Notes: generated by a model not told the origin, from the sequence alone. Numbered from the stretch's first letter, positions 44,709 to 54,007 are shown. The stretch: DNA of 64,000 bases from Lysobacter antibioticus (GCF_001442535.1 NZ_CP013141.1:4182553-4246552), one strand, 5' to 3'. Translations and numbers: made by a program.

Positions 44709-44925
44709 ACGAAGACCCAGGGTAGGAGCGGCGTCCTGCTGGATTTCCTTCGGTCACAAGTCGCGACCAAGGGACGCGCAGAAACACCAACGCCGATGTT
44801 GCTCATCGAAGCGGCGTGCCGTCGCAGGGTAGGAGTGGCGCCAGCCGCGACCGCGCTGCGACGTTCTTGCGGCGTTTCTCTCAAGCAAGATCAAGATCTA
44901 GATCTAGATCTTGATCTAGATCAAA

Positions 44926-45156
44926 CGCCAAAAGCTTCCGCCACTAAAGCGGCGGGTTACTTTCTTTTGTCATAAGCAACAAAAGAAAGGTAACCAAAGA
45001 AAAATGCTTTTCCTTTGAATCACAGGCCCGCACGAGCGGTGCTTCCGCGGGGCTTTTTCATACGGGACATCCCTGTCCCGATGAAAAACGGCCCGCATCC
45101 CTGCGGGCCGCCCTCCGGGTCTTCTATTGCCTTCGCTAGTGCGAAGCGACGCACAG
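44926..45156 (+). repeat. Multi-hairpin repeat element, copy D
   Basis: Near-identical to copy A: CGCCAAAAGCTTCCGCC start, the TTACTTTCTTTTG hairpin, the CGGGACA-tccc-TGTCCCG stem with TTTTTCAT/ATGAAAAA extension, and CGGCCCGCA/TGCGGGCCG. Ends at GCGACGCACAGC. Confidence 0.85.
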
Positions 45157-45364
45157 CTAAGCGAAAGACATGGCTGCAGCCGCAGCCGCAGCCGCAGCCG
45201 CAAACAGCTGACACACGTGCGACGCCATGATCCTTGTAGGAGCGACGTGAGTCGCGACCACGCGACCACCGGAATGCTGCGCCGTTACCGTCATGACGCG
45301 GTCGCGGCTCGCGCCGCTCCTACCCCAAAGGCAGCCCTGCGGCTGCCCTGCGACTGCCATGCCA

Positions 45365-45400
<36 letters not shown>

Positions 45401-45410
45401 AAAGAGCTTG

Positions 45411-45627
45411 GCGCAGCACCTAGCTCGCGAGAACACCTGGAGACCCGGAGGGCGGCGCACAGGACGTGCGCCGTTTTTCGATAAGACAGGGACGTCTTAT
45501 CGAAAAATCCCGGCGACAGCACCGCACTCGTGGCCTGTGCCCTTGCAAGGAGAGCCCTCTCTTTGGTTACCTTTCTTTTGGGCTTAGCAAAAGAAAGTAA
45601 CCCGGCCGCGTCAGCGGACGGAAGCTT
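45411..45627 (-). repeat. Multi-hairpin repeat element, divergent copy D'
   Basis: Same subtype as copy C': CGGCGCAC/GTGCGCCG stem, TTTTTCGATAAGAC/GTCTTATCGAAAAA stem, CTTTCTTTTG/CAAAAGAAAG hairpin, CCGC-gtca-GCGG. Inverted relative to copy D. Confidence 0.85.
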
Positions 45628-45724
45628 AAGATGTTGATGTTGTTTCAACGCTCTGCGGTGAGAAGCGCCGCAGCCGGACACAGCGTGGCCGCGGCTCGCG
45701 CCGCTCCTACCCCGGATCTGCGGC

Positions 45725-46318
45725 TCAGCGCCGGATGCGCGAGTACACGAACACCGTCGCCGGCGGCACGTTGCGCAGCACGAAGTCGCCGCGGCGCACC
45801 TGCAGCGACAGCGCGCGGGCGACGGCATCGGCGACCGGCGCGGCCGGGCCGTAGGTGAACTGCACGAATACGCCGCCTTCCTTCAGGCAGGCGAACGCGG
45901 CCTTGAGAATGTCGCGCTGCAGCGGGTGCGGCATGGTCAACAGGCCGAGCCCGGACACGATCGCATCGGCCGGTCCCTTTTCGAGATAGCCGTGCCCGCG
46001 CGCGAGCTGCGGCAGCTCGCGCGCATCGCCCAGCAGCACCGGCACGCGCGGGAAGCGCAGGTGCAGATGCGCGTGCAGCTCTTCGTTGAGCTCCAGCACC
46101 AGCAGGTCTTCGTCGCGAATGCCGGCCTCGAGCAAGGCGCGGGTGATCGCGCCGGTGCCGCCGCCGAGCTCGATCACGCGGGTAACGTCGTCGGGCAGCT
46201 CGGCGATCATCGCCGCGGCCAGTTCGGCGCTGGACGGCGCCACCGCGGCGACGCGCAGCGGGTTCTTGAGCCACTGGCGGAAAAACGTCCAGGCTCCGAC
46301 TTTGCGATGCGGCTTCAT
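45725..46318 (-). CDS. Class I SAM methyltransferase, PmtA-like (phospholipid N-methyltransferase)
   Basis: 197 aa. The N-terminus TFFRQWLKNPLRVAAVAPSS matches the amphipathic start of PmtA-type phospholipid methyltransferases, and SAM motif I is VIELGGGTGAITRALLEAG, followed by LLVLELNEELHAHLHLRFP and a post-I Asp. Later come ADAIVSGLGLLTMPHPLQRD and FVQFTYGPAAPV, also typical. It may methylate phosphatidylethanolamine at the membrane; a quinone or rRNA substrate is less likely. ATG 46318 is chosen because conserved sequence starts there (33 open codons upstream overlap rlmKL). It is last in the MOSC-hydrolase-rlmKL cluster. Confidence 0.78.
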   Translation of the reverse strand: MKPHRKVGAWTFFRQWLKNPLRVAAVAPSSAELAAAMIAELPDDVTRVIELGGGTGAITRALLEAGIRDEDLLVLELNEELHAHLHLRFPRVPVLLGDARELPQLARGHGYLEKGPADAIVSGLGLLTMPHPLQRDILKAAFACLKEGGVFVQFTYGPAAPVADAVARALSLQVRRGDFVLRNVPPATVFVYSRIRR

Positions 46319-46376
46319 GGCTGGAACTCCACAGCGGAGCGTCCGCCTGTTGCGATCAGGACCACCGACAACCGCA

Positions 46377-48689
46377 TCAACGCGGCTCCACTCGCCAGCA
46401 GCGATGAATCCGTGCATCGCGGGCGAAATCGGCCGGAATGGTCTCGGCGCTGATTTCCTCGCATTGCGCGAACTGTGCCACGGCCTCGGTGTCGAGGCGG
46501 AAGCGGCGAAAGTTGTTGGAAAAATACAGCACGCCGTTATCGGCCAGGCGCGCGACGGCGGCGCGCAGCAGGCGCACGTGTTCGCGCTGGATGTCGAAGT
46601 CGTCGGCGCGGGCGGAATTGGAGAACGTCGGCGGATCGCAGAAGATCAGGTCGAAGCGGCTGCGGTCGGCTTCCAGCCAGGCCAAGGCATCGGCCTGCAC
46701 CAGGCGGTGCTGGGCGCCGCCCATGCCGTTCTCGCGCAGGTTGTCGGCGCACCACTGCAGATAGGTCGCCGACAGGTCGACCGTGGTGGTTTCGTTGGCG
46801 CCGCCGACCGCGGCCTGCACGGTCGCCGCGCCGGTGTAGCCGAACAGGTTGAGGAAACGGCGGCCGCGCGCCTCGGCGGCGATGCGCAGACGCATAGGGC
46901 GGTGATCGAGGAACAGGCCGGTGTCGAGGTAGTCGAACGGGTTCACGCGCAGGCGCGCGGCGCCTTCGCGCACGACCAGCACTTCGCCGCGCTGGTCGAG
47001 TTGACCGTACTTGCTGCCGCCCTTGCCGCGGCTGCGGGTCTTCAGCGCGACGCGTTCGCGCGGCACCGCGAATACTTCGCGCGCGGCGGCGAACAGCTCG
47101 TTGCGGCGGCGACGCTGATCGGCCTCGGGAATATCCGCCGGCGCGGCGTATTCCTGGATATGCAGGTACGTGCGCGGCGCGGCTTCGTCGCTGGCGTAGA
47201 CGTCGATCGCGGCCGAGTACTCGGGCAGGTCGGCGTCGTAGGCGCGGAAACAGGTGACCCCCTCGCGCTCACGCCAAGACTTGAGCTTGCGCAGATTCTT
47301 GCGCAGCCGGTTGGCGACCATCTGCGCGCCTTCCGACAAAGGCTGCGGCGCGGCATCCTCGGCCTTGGCGCGCTGTTCGGCGTGGCCGACGCGGGCGATC
47401 GGATCGCAGACGATCAGCGCGCATTCGATCGCACCGTTGAAGATCTGGTACTTCTTGCCGGCGCGCAGGCCGGTGGCCTGGGCCAGCGCGGCGTCGCCGC
47501 ACAACAGGCTCGCGCGCCAGCTCGGCACCAGGCGCTTGAGCGCCTCGCCGAGCGCGCGGTAGAGCGCGGGATCGGCGGCGAGACGCGCGTCGTAGGGCGG
47601 ATTGCAGACTACGAGGCCACTTGGGGTAGCAGCGTCCGCAACCGCCGAGCCACCCGGACCGGAGCCGTGCTCCTGCCCGGCCCCGCTCTCATCAATGCTT
47701 GAAGCCTCGTCACGATGCAGCCCTGCATCCCCGCTTTCACGAGGATGATGGTGGACAGGTTGCGTCGGCGCTTGCGCCAAGGGCAACGACTGCAGGGATT
47801 CGACCGCGGACACGTTCCATGCGATCACGCCGGCGAGTTCGGCCATGACCTCGTTGTCGCGCGCCGAGCGGATCGCATGCGGGTCGACGTCGCTGCCGGC
47901 GAAGGCCGGACGCAGGGCGGCGCGGCCGGCGGCTTCGCGCGTGCGCGCCTCCTCGCACAGCGCGCGCCAGCCGGCGAAATCGAAACCGCGCCAGCGCGTC
48001 GGCGGCAAAGCGCCATGACGCAGCAGGCCCGGCGCGACGTCGGCGGCCATCAGCGCGCCTTCGATCAGCAAGGTGCCGCTGCCGCACATCGGGTCGAACA
48101 GGCTGCCGCCCTGGGCGTAGACCTTCGGCCAGCCGCCGCGCAGCAACACCGCCGCGGCGAGATTTTCCTTGAGCGGCGCCTCGCCCTGCTTCTGGCGCCA
48201 GCCGCGCCGATGCAGCGAGCCGCCGCCGAGATCGATCGAGAGGATGCCGCGACCCTTGCGCAGGACGAAATTCAGGCGCAGGTCGGGTGCGTCGGTGTCG
48301 ACGTCGGGGCGTGCGCCGGTGCGCGCGCGCATCACGTCGACCACCGCGTCCTTGATCCGCTGCGCGGCGTAGCGCGCATGGGTGATGGCTTCGCCGGAGA
48401 CGTGCGCATCGACCGCGAGCGTGTGCACGCTCTCCATGTGCTCCGGCCACTCGACCGCGGCGACTCCGGCGTACAAGGCATGTTCGTCGGGGCAATCGAA
48501 TTCGGCGATCGGCCACAGCACGCGGCTGGCCAAACGCGACCACAGCACTGCGCGCTGGGCGTCGGCCAGTTCGCCTTCGACGTTGACGCCTGCGGTCGCG
48601 GCGGTCGCGCGCTGGCAGCCCAGCGCGATCAATTCGTCGGCGAGCAGGTATTCCAGGCCCTTGCCGCAGCTTGCGTAAAACTTACTCAT
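46377..48689 (-). CDS. rlmL: Bifunctional 23S rRNA methyltransferase RlmKL (m2G2445 / m7G2069)
   Basis: 770 aa fusion of RlmL and RlmK. An N-terminal THUMP domain ([20 protein letters not shown] onward) is followed by the RlmL methyltransferase domain ([20 protein letters not shown], then [20 protein letters not shown]) and a C-terminal RlmK domain ([40 protein letters not shown]). Overall length exceeds E. coli RlmL (702 aa), largely because about 50 extra residues precede the NPPY motif (roughly residues 303-355). That insert contains a translated copy of a dispersed genomic repeat ([11 protein letters not shown] and following). It is 12 bases downstream of the hydrolase gene. Confidence 0.95.
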   Translation of the reverse strand: MSKFYASCGKGLEYLLADELIALGCQRATAATAGVNVEGELADAQRAVLWSRLASRVLWPIAEFDCPDEHALYAGVAAVEWPEHMESVHTLAVDAHVSGEAITHARYAAQRIKDAVVDVMRARTGARPDVDTDAPDLRLNFVLRKGRGILSIDLGGGSLHRRGWRQKQGEAPLKENLAAAVLLRGGWPKVYAQGGSLFDPMCGSGTLLIEGALMAADVAPGLLRHGALPPTRWRGFDFAGWRALCEEARTREAAGRAALRPAFAGSDVDPHAIRSARDNEVMAELAGVIAWNVSAVESLQSLPLAQAPTQPVHHHPRESGDAGLHRDEASSIDESGAGQEHGSGPGGSAVADAATPSGLVVCNPPYDARLAADPALYRALGEALKRLVPSWRASLLCGDAALAQATGLRAGKKYQIFNGAIECALIVCDPIARVGHAEQRAKAEDAAPQPLSEGAQMVANRLRKNLRKLKSWREREGVTCFRAYDADLPEYSAAIDVYASDEAAPRTYLHIQEYAAPADIPEADQRRRRNELFAAAREVFAVPRERVALKTRSRGKGGSKYGQLDQRGEVLVVREGAARLRVNPFDYLDTGLFLDHRPMRLRIAAEARGRRFLNLFGYTGAATVQAAVGGANETTTVDLSATYLQWCADNLRENGMGGAQHRLVQADALAWLEADRSRFDLIFCDPPTFSNSARADDFDIQREHVRLLRAAVARLADNGVLYFSNNFRRFRLDTEAVAQFAQCEEISAETIPADFARDARIHRCWRVEPR

Positions 48690-48701
48690 GGTGGTGCTTA
48701 C

Positions 48702-49232
48702 TCAGATTCGTTCGAGCAGACGCGCGAAGGCTTCCGCACTGCCTTCGACATGCGCCGAAAGCCGGTGGCTGTCGTCGACCAGCAGCAGGCGCGCACGGCG
48801 CGGCTGGGCCCAGGCGACGACGTCGGCGGCGGGGATCAATTCGTCGTCCCAGCCGTGGATGATGCTGATCGGTACGTCGGCGGCCTGCATCGGTTCGGCG
48901 TGGCCCATGCGGATCGGCGGCGCCATCAGGAACAGGCCGGCCGGCTTCACCTGCAGCGACACCCATCCGGAGATGTAGGCGCCGAGGCTGGAGCCGGCCA
49001 GCAGCACCGGGCCGCGCGCGGCCGCGGCGCGGGTCAGGGCGAGCAGGCGCTGCATGCGCGCCGGCACGTCGCCAAGTTCGCTGACTTCGCGATTGGCGTC
49101 CAGGTCGGTGTAGTCCGGACGTTCGTGGGTCCAGCCGTAACGCGCGGCGACCTCGGCCAGGGCGGTGACCTTGGTCGCGTCGGGGCCGCTTTCGAAGCCA
49201 TGGGAAAGGATGCAGTGTCCGGAAGTAGCCAT
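48702..49232 (-). CDS. Alpha/beta hydrolase (small YcfP/RBBP9-like type)
   Basis: 176 aa. It begins MATSGHCILSHGFESGPDAT (oxyanion HGF region), has the nucleophile elbow VLLAGSSLGAYISGW (GxSxG with Ser), an acidic residue in HGWDDELIPA and His in VDDSHRLSAHVE. The size fits compact serine hydrolases acting on small esters. Substrate unknown. The 22 open codons upstream lack a ribosome binding site; the ATG at 49232 begins the core. It lies between the MOSC gene (22 bases) and rlmKL (12 bases). Confidence 0.82.
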   Translation of the reverse strand: MATSGHCILSHGFESGPDATKVTALAEVAARYGWTHERPDYTDLDANREVSELGDVPARMQRLLALTRAAAARGPVLLAGSSLGAYISGWVSLQVKPAGLFLMAPPIRMGHAEPMQAADVPISIIHGWDDELIPAADVVAWAQPRRARLLLVDDSHRLSAHVEGSAEAFARLLERI

Positions 49233-49254
49233 GCGCTCAGATCGAGAGAGAAAA

Positions 49255-49794
49255 TCAGACCGCTGCGCGATCGTTCGCGGCCGCGAGCGCTTGCGCATCG
49301 GTCAAGGCGACCAGCGCATCGCCGCGCCGGATCGTGCCGCCTTCGAGAATGCGCGCGCACAGGCCGCCGTGGCCGCGCATCGCATTGAAACCGCCGGCGC
49401 CGAGCGCGGCTTCCATCATCGAGCACGGATCGCAGGACTCGGTGCCTTCGAGCAAGACCTCGCCGATACGGAAACGCCGGCCCTTGAGGGCGATCAACGG
49501 CAACCCGGAGACGACGATATTGCGGCGCAGGCGCGCCGGTTCGACCGCGTCCAGCCCGGCCAGGGCCGCGATCACCGGCAGGTGTTCGGCCTGGATCAGA
49601 GTGATGCCGCGCTCGCCGCTGCTGCCCTTGTAGCGATCGCCGGCCAGACCGGCGCCGGCCTGGGCCAGGACTTCCTCGAGCGCCTGCATCGCGGTGCCCC
49701 GCGCGGGGCGGATACCGATCCATTCCACGCGGCCCGGACGCGGCAGCGTAGCCATGAGTTTTCCTAGCGCGGAGTCGGCGGGCGGCAGGGTCAT
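49255..49794 (-). CDS. MOSC domain protein
   Basis: 179 aa. MOSC (molybdenum cofactor sulfurase C-terminal-like) domain with GDRYKGSSGERGITLIQAEH, LRRNIVVSGLPLIALKGRRF and the conserved Cys segment EGTESCDPCSMMEAALG, followed by GHGGLCARILEGGTIRRGD. YiiM-like MOSC proteins in E. coli handle molybdenum cofactor-linked reduction of N-hydroxylated bases; a similar role is plausible, unproven. The ATG at 49794 has GGAG upstream; MATLPRPG 13 codons in is an alternative. It is divergent from the amidase gene, 21 bases away. Confidence 0.83.
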   Translation of the reverse strand: MTLPPADSALGKLMATLPRPGRVEWIGIRPARGTAMQALEEVLAQAGAGLAGDRYKGSSGERGITLIQAEHLPVIAALAGLDAVEPARLRRNIVVSGLPLIALKGRRFRIGEVLLEGTESCDPCSMMEAALGAGGFNAMRGHGGLCARILEGGTIRRGDALVALTDAQALAAANDRAAV

Positions 49795-49815
49795 GGGGGC
49801 TCCGTGTGAGGGCGA

Positions 49816-50394
49816 ATGGTAGCATCCGCCCTCATGCCGCCCCTGAACCTCGTCCTCGCCCCCCTGCCCTACGAAGCGCGGTTGCAGGCGCGCGACCCCG
49901 CGACGATCGATCTGGTCGTGATCCATTGCACCGAGCTGCCGGACCTGGCCACCGCGCGCGAATACGGCGAACGCGTGCTCTACCCGCAGTCCGGCACCGG
50001 CAATAGCGGCCACTACTACATCGACCGCGACGGCAGCGTCTCGCGCTACGTTGCGCCGGAGCGCATCGCCCACCACACCCGCGGTTACAACGAACGTTCG
50101 ATCGGTATCGAACTGGTCAACACCGGGCGTTATCCGAATTGGCTGGATTCGCGCCACCAGGCCATGGACGAGGCCTATACGCCGGCGCAGATCGACGCCT
50201 TGCAGGCCTTGCTGGCGGCTCTGCGCGCACAACTGCCCTCGCTAAGCCTGATCGCCGGACACGAAGACCTGGACACGACGCAGGTCGAGGCCAGCGACGA
50301 CCCGACGCGCCAGGTGCGCCGCAAACTCGACCCCGGCCCGCGCTTTCCGTGGCCGCAGGTGCTCGACGCCTGCGGGCTGCAACGCCTGCCTTGA
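49816..50394 (+). CDS. N-acetylmuramoyl-L-alanine amidase, AmpD-like (amidase_2)
   Basis: 192 aa, zinc amidase of the AmpD/PGRP fold, cleaving the muramyl-L-Ala bond. Visible motifs: IDLVVIHCTELPDLATAREY (first zinc His), GNSGHYYIDRDGSVSRYV, AHHTRGYNERSIGIELVNTG and the C-terminal IAGHEDLDTTQVEASDDP with the second His and a catalytic acidic region. No signal peptide is present, so it is likely cytosolic, as in muropeptide recycling. GAGGG supports the ATG at 49816; ATG 49834 starts closer to the conserved segment. Confidence 0.87.
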   Translation: MVASALMPPLNLVLAPLPYEARLQARDPATIDLVVIHCTELPDLATAREYGERVLYPQSGTGNSGHYYIDRDGSVSRYVAPERIAHHTRGYNERSIGIELVNTGRYPNWLDSRHQAMDEAYTPAQIDALQALLAALRAQLPSLSLIAGHEDLDTTQVEASDDPTRQVRRKLDPGPRFPWPQVLDACGLQRLP

Positions 50395-50644
50395 GCGCCT
50401 GAGCGCTGCCCCGAGCCGGCAGGAACCGGCCGGCCATCGCAGCCGCGGCTCGGGCAAGCCGATCGCGGGCGCGTCCGACCGGGGCCTACCTCTCCGACGC
50501 CCGCCCGAGCGCTCCGCCCTCAGCCTGCTCAAGGGCGAGACGACCCCGAAGTGCCCGGCTGCAGGCCCTTCGTTTCGGCGCCCGTCCAAGCCCCCTGCGG
50601 CCCTCCGCTATACTGCCGCCCTCGTTTTTCGCAGGTCCGGCCGC

Positions 50645-51634
50645 ATGAGTTCCCCCGTTTCCGAACTGATCGAACTGCTGTCGCTGGAACGGCTGGAAGA
50701 CAACCTGTTCCGCGGCCAGAGCCGCGATATCGGCACCAAATACGTATTCGGCGGGCAAGTGCTGGGCCAGGCGCTGTCGGCCGCTCAGGCGACCCTCGAC
50801 AGCGCCCGCGACGCGCACTCGCTGCACGCCTATTTCCTCAAGGCCGGCGACATCGAAGCGCCGATCGTCTACCAGGCCGACCGCACCCGCGACGGCGGCA
50901 GTTTCTCGGTGCGCCGGGTCACCGCGATCCAGCACGGCCAACCGATCTTCTTCCTCGCCGCTTCGTTCCAGGAAGCGCAGCAAGGCGGCGAGCATCAGCT
51001 GTCGATGCCGGAAGTGCCCAAGCCCGAAGACATCGACCCCGCACCGGCGGTGCCGGCCGAAGTCATGGCGACCTTACCGACCAAGGTGCAGCGCTGGCTG
51101 TCGCGGCAGGGGCCGTTCGAGTTCCGCCACGTCTATCCGCGCGACGAGCTCAACCCGCCCAAGCGCCCGCCGTATCAGCAGGTCTGGTTCCGCCTGAGCG
51201 AACCGGTCGGCGACGCGCCGGAGCTGCATCGCGCTCTGCTCGCCTACGCCTCGGATTTCCATCTGCTCGGCACCGCGACCTTTCCGCACGGCATCAGCTA
51301 TTACCAGCCGAACGTGCAGATGGCCTCGCTCGATCACGCCCTGTGGTTCCACCGCCCGTTCCGCGCCGACGACTGGCTGCTGTATTCGATCGACAGCCCC
51401 AGCGCGCAGGGCGCGCGCGGCCTGGCGCGCGGGCAGATCTTCGATCGCCACGGCCGCCTGGTCGCGAGCAGCGCGCAGGAAGGCCTGATCCGCGTGGTCG
51501 CGGATCAGAACAAGGATGTGCGCGTGGTAGCGGATCGCAACAAAGATGCACGCGTGGTAGCGGATCAACCCAAGGATGCGGCAGGCGCGAGCGACGCCGC
51601 CGCCGCGGCCCGCAACGTCCCGGCGAAGGACTGA
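50645..51634 (+). CDS. tesB: Acyl-CoA thioesterase II
   Basis: 329 aa double-hotdog acyl-CoA thioesterase. The N-terminus LIELLSLERLEDNLFRGQSR and VFGGQVLGQALSAAQATLD are typical, as are HSLHAYFLKAGDIEAPIVYQ and the second-hotdog FHLLGTATFPHG, SLDHALWFHRPFRADDWLLY with the catalytic Asp. After the usual SSAQEGLIR terminus it carries about 40 additional residues: three 10-residue repeats RVVADQNKDV, RVVADRNKDA, RVVADQPKDA, coded by an exact 30-bp tandem repeat, then an Ala-rich tail. The next gene starts one base after the stop. Confidence 0.93.
   Translation: MSSPVSELIELLSLERLEDNLFRGQSRDIGTKYVFGGQVLGQALSAAQATLDSARDAHSLHAYFLKAGDIEAPIVYQADRTRDGGSFSVRRVTAIQHGQPIFFLAASFQEAQQGGEHQLSMPEVPKPEDIDPAPAVPAEVMATLPTKVQRWLSRQGPFEFRHVYPRDELNPPKRPPYQQVWFRLSEPVGDAPELHRALLAYASDFHLLGTATFPHGISYYQPNVQMASLDHALWFHRPFRADDWLLYSIDSPSAQGARGLARGQIFDRHGRLVASSAQEGLIRVVADQNKDVRVVADRNKDARVVADQPKDAAGASDAAAAARNVPAKD
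51491..51580 (+). repeat. Three tandem 30-bp repeats at the 3' end of tesB
   Basis: Units 51491-51520, 51521-51550 and 51551-51580 each start CGCGTGGT and keep the reading frame, encoding RVVAD-x-x-KD-x. They differ at a few positions, so the expansion is not brand new. Confidence 0.9.
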
Positions 51635-51635
51635 C

Positions 51636-52487
51636 ATGAGACAGGTATTCAGCAGTCCGCGTCTGGAAAACGTCGAAGGCGTGGCGCAGCTGTTGCGCGA
51701 CGCCGGCATCGAAGTGCGCGTCACCAACGATCGCTCGTACAAGGGCAATCGCCGCTCCAGTTTCAAGTACAGCGAACCCGGCGCCGAGCGTCCGGCGGTG
51801 TGGGTTGTGCGCTCCAGCGATCAGCTGCGCGCGCGCGACCTGCTGCGCGAGGCCGGGCTGATCGACAGCACCCGCGCCGAGGAACCCAGCCACGCGCCGT
51901 TCCGCTTCGAGTCGCGCATCGACCAGACCCGCACGCCCGGGCAGAAACGCGCCTTCCGCATCAAGATCGGCCTGCTGCTGTGCATCGCCATCGTCCTGGG
52001 CCTGGCGATGATCCATAACCTGCGCAACCGCCCGGCCGCCGCACCGCCGGTAGACGCGGCCGAAGTCGCGCTGCAGAAACACAAGTTCGACGGCAGCGTC
52101 GCCGCGGTGCCCGACGCGCTCGCCAGCGCGGTGTTCGCCCAGCAACTGGCCGAAGCCGACCAGCCCACCCAGTGCCTGCGTATCGACCGCCGCGACGCCC
52201 CGCGCAAGCTGCTGACCGCCCTCGCCCGCCCGGGCCTGCGCCTACTGCCGATGAGCCAGTGCGTGGAGATCGCCGACGAGGACCAGGGCAGCCGCGCCCG
52301 CGACGGCAAACCGGCCGAGCTGATCCAGGTCCACGCCTTCCGGCCCACCAGCATCGACGGCGGCACCATCGAATACACCGCCTATCACCACCGCCTGGCG
52401 GCGGTGTACAAGACCCTGGAGGTCAAGCGGGTCGGCGGCCAGTGGACGGTGGTGAAAGTGCTCAAGACCGTGCGCGCGATGGGCTGA
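51636..52487 (+). CDS. DUF2007-like membrane protein of unknown function
   Basis: 283 aa. The first 75 residues, MRQVFSSPRLENVEGVAQLL and following, with ERPAVWVVRSSDQLRARDLL, resemble the DUF2007 (putative signal-transducing) fold. A single membrane helix follows (IKIGLLLCIAIVLGLAMIHNL, about 109-129), then a periplasmic or cytosolic domain of about 150 residues with two cysteines (TQCLRID and MSQCVEI). Related Xanthomonas proteins are annotated as pathogenicity-like, without a demonstrated mechanism that I know. It starts one base after tesB. Confidence 0.7.
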   Translation: MRQVFSSPRLENVEGVAQLLRDAGIEVRVTNDRSYKGNRRSSFKYSEPGAERPAVWVVRSSDQLRARDLLREAGLIDSTRAEEPSHAPFRFESRIDQTRTPGQKRAFRIKIGLLLCIAIVLGLAMIHNLRNRPAAAPPVDAAEVALQKHKFDGSVAAVPDALASAVFAQQLAEADQPTQCLRIDRRDAPRKLLTALARPGLRLLPMSQCVEIADEDQGSRARDGKPAELIQVHAFRPTSIDGGTIEYTAYHHRLAAVYKTLEVKRVGGQWTVVKVLKTVRAMG

Positions 52488-52701
52488 GGCCGTCCAGTCC
52501 GGGCGGCCCCGGGCGGCTCGCGGACTGTCGCGCCCAGTCCGGTCACATTTCCGGCGGCGCGCCGTCTTGGTCGATAGGCATCGCCACGATGCCGCCGCCC
52601 GGAGAGCCCGCATGACGTCCCGCCCGATGCCTGTCCCGTGGTCCAGCCGCAGGCCCCACGACCTCCTCCAGACCGATTTCTCGCCGGCAGCGGAGCGCCG
52701 C

Positions 52702-53985
52702 ATGAACGCCGAAGTCCTGTCCTCGATCATCGACCACGACCTGCCGGCCGCGGCCGGCGGCGACCGCGCCGCGTATTCGCGCATCGTCTCGGCCTGCCAG
52801 AACTCGGTCACCTCGATCGCCCTGGCGATGGTGCGCGACGTGCACGCCAGCGAGGACATCGCCCAGGAGGCCTTCCTCAGCGCCTGGCAGAACATCCGCA
52901 AACTGCAGAACCCATCGAGCTTCCTGCCCTGGTTGCGGCAGATCACCCGCAACCTCGCCAACGACCATCTGCGCTCGCGCCAGCGCCAGCCGCGCGGCGT
53001 CGACGACGTCGAGGCGGCGATCGCCGCCGCGGCCGATCCCGAGCCCAGCACGGTCGAACAACTGATCGAAGCCGAGCGCACCGAAGTTGCCGCCGAACTG
53101 ATCTCGGCCCTGCCCGACGAAAGCCGCGAAGTGCTGTTGCTGTATTACCGCGAAGGCCAGAGCTCGCAGCAGGTCGCGGCCTTGCTGGGCCTCAGCGACG
53201 CCGCCGTGCGCAAGCGTCTGTCGCGTGCGCGCAGCACGGTGCGCAGCGAACTGCTCGATCGTTTCGCCGTGTTCGCCCGCGCCAGCGCGCCGTCGGTCGG
53301 TTTCACCACCATGGTCGCCAGCGCGCTCGGCGTGATCGCGCCGACCGGCACCACCACCGCCGTGGTCGCGGCGAGCTCGATCGGTTCGAGCCTGGCCGGC
53401 AAGTTCGGCGCCGGCGGCCTGGGCACCGCCAGCGCCTCCGGCGGCGTGTTCGGCGGCAGTTTGGCCTTCATCGCCGAGCGCGTGCTGTCGCCGGTCTCCG
53501 AGGCGGTCATCGGCGCGCCGATGGATACCGTCGCGTTCGTCTCGAACATGCGACTGGTGCTCGGCGGCATCGTCGGCGGCACTATCGGCGGCGGTGTGGT
53601 CTTCCTATTGTTCGGCCGCTACCTGCTGTCGTTCGCCGGCACGCCGGCCGAGCACCGCGCTATCGCCGGCTTGCTGCGCTTGACCGCCATTTGCGGCGCG
53701 CTGATGAACATCGCTTTGTTGCTGGCGTTCGAACTCAGCCGCGGCTGGCAGGTGCCGATGGCCGTGAGCCTGATGATCGCCGTAGCGGCAGTGTCGCAAT
53801 GGATGATCACCGCGCCGCGCCGTCTGGGCCCGAGCCTGGACCGCATCCAGCGCGAGACCGGCCGCGACCCGCGCGCGTCCACCGCCTATCGCTGGCTGCT
53901 CAGCACGCAGGCGATGGTCTGGAGTTCGCTGCTGATGGTCGCCCTGGTGGCCTGCATCCTGCATTGGGAAGGCCGCTTCGGCTAA
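52702..53985 (+). CDS. ECF-type RNA polymerase sigma factor fused to a membrane domain
   Basis: 427 aa. Residues 1-185 are a sigma-70 family ECF protein: region 2 with ALAMVRDVHASEDIAQEAFL, SFLPWLRQITRNLANDHLRS, and region 4 with LPDESREVLLLYYREGQSSQ and VAALLGLSDAAVRKRLSRAR (helix-turn-helix). Unlike normal ECF factors the chain continues for about 240 residues with at least four membrane helices (LVLGGIVGGTIGGGVVFLLF, LTAICGALMNIALLLAF, AVSLMIAVAAVSQWM, AMVWSSLLMVALVACIL). I infer that the sigma part is tethered or regulated by its own C-terminus. ATG 52702 has GGAG; ATG 52612 is possible. Confidence 0.85.
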   Translation: MNAEVLSSIIDHDLPAAAGGDRAAYSRIVSACQNSVTSIALAMVRDVHASEDIAQEAFLSAWQNIRKLQNPSSFLPWLRQITRNLANDHLRSRQRQPRGVDDVEAAIAAAADPEPSTVEQLIEAERTEVAAELISALPDESREVLLLYYREGQSSQQVAALLGLSDAAVRKRLSRARSTVRSELLDRFAVFARASAPSVGFTTMVASALGVIAPTGTTTAVVAASSIGSSLAGKFGAGGLGTASASGGVFGGSLAFIAERVLSPVSEAVIGAPMDTVAFVSNMRLVLGGIVGGTIGGGVVFLLFGRYLLSFAGTPAEHRAIAGLLRLTAICGALMNIALLLAFELSRGWQVPMAVSLMIAVAAVSQWMITAPRRLGPSLDRIQRETGRDPRASTAYRWLLSTQAMVWSSLLMVALVACILHWEGRFG

Positions 53986-54007
53986 GTCGTCTGCGCCACC
54001 GAAACGA

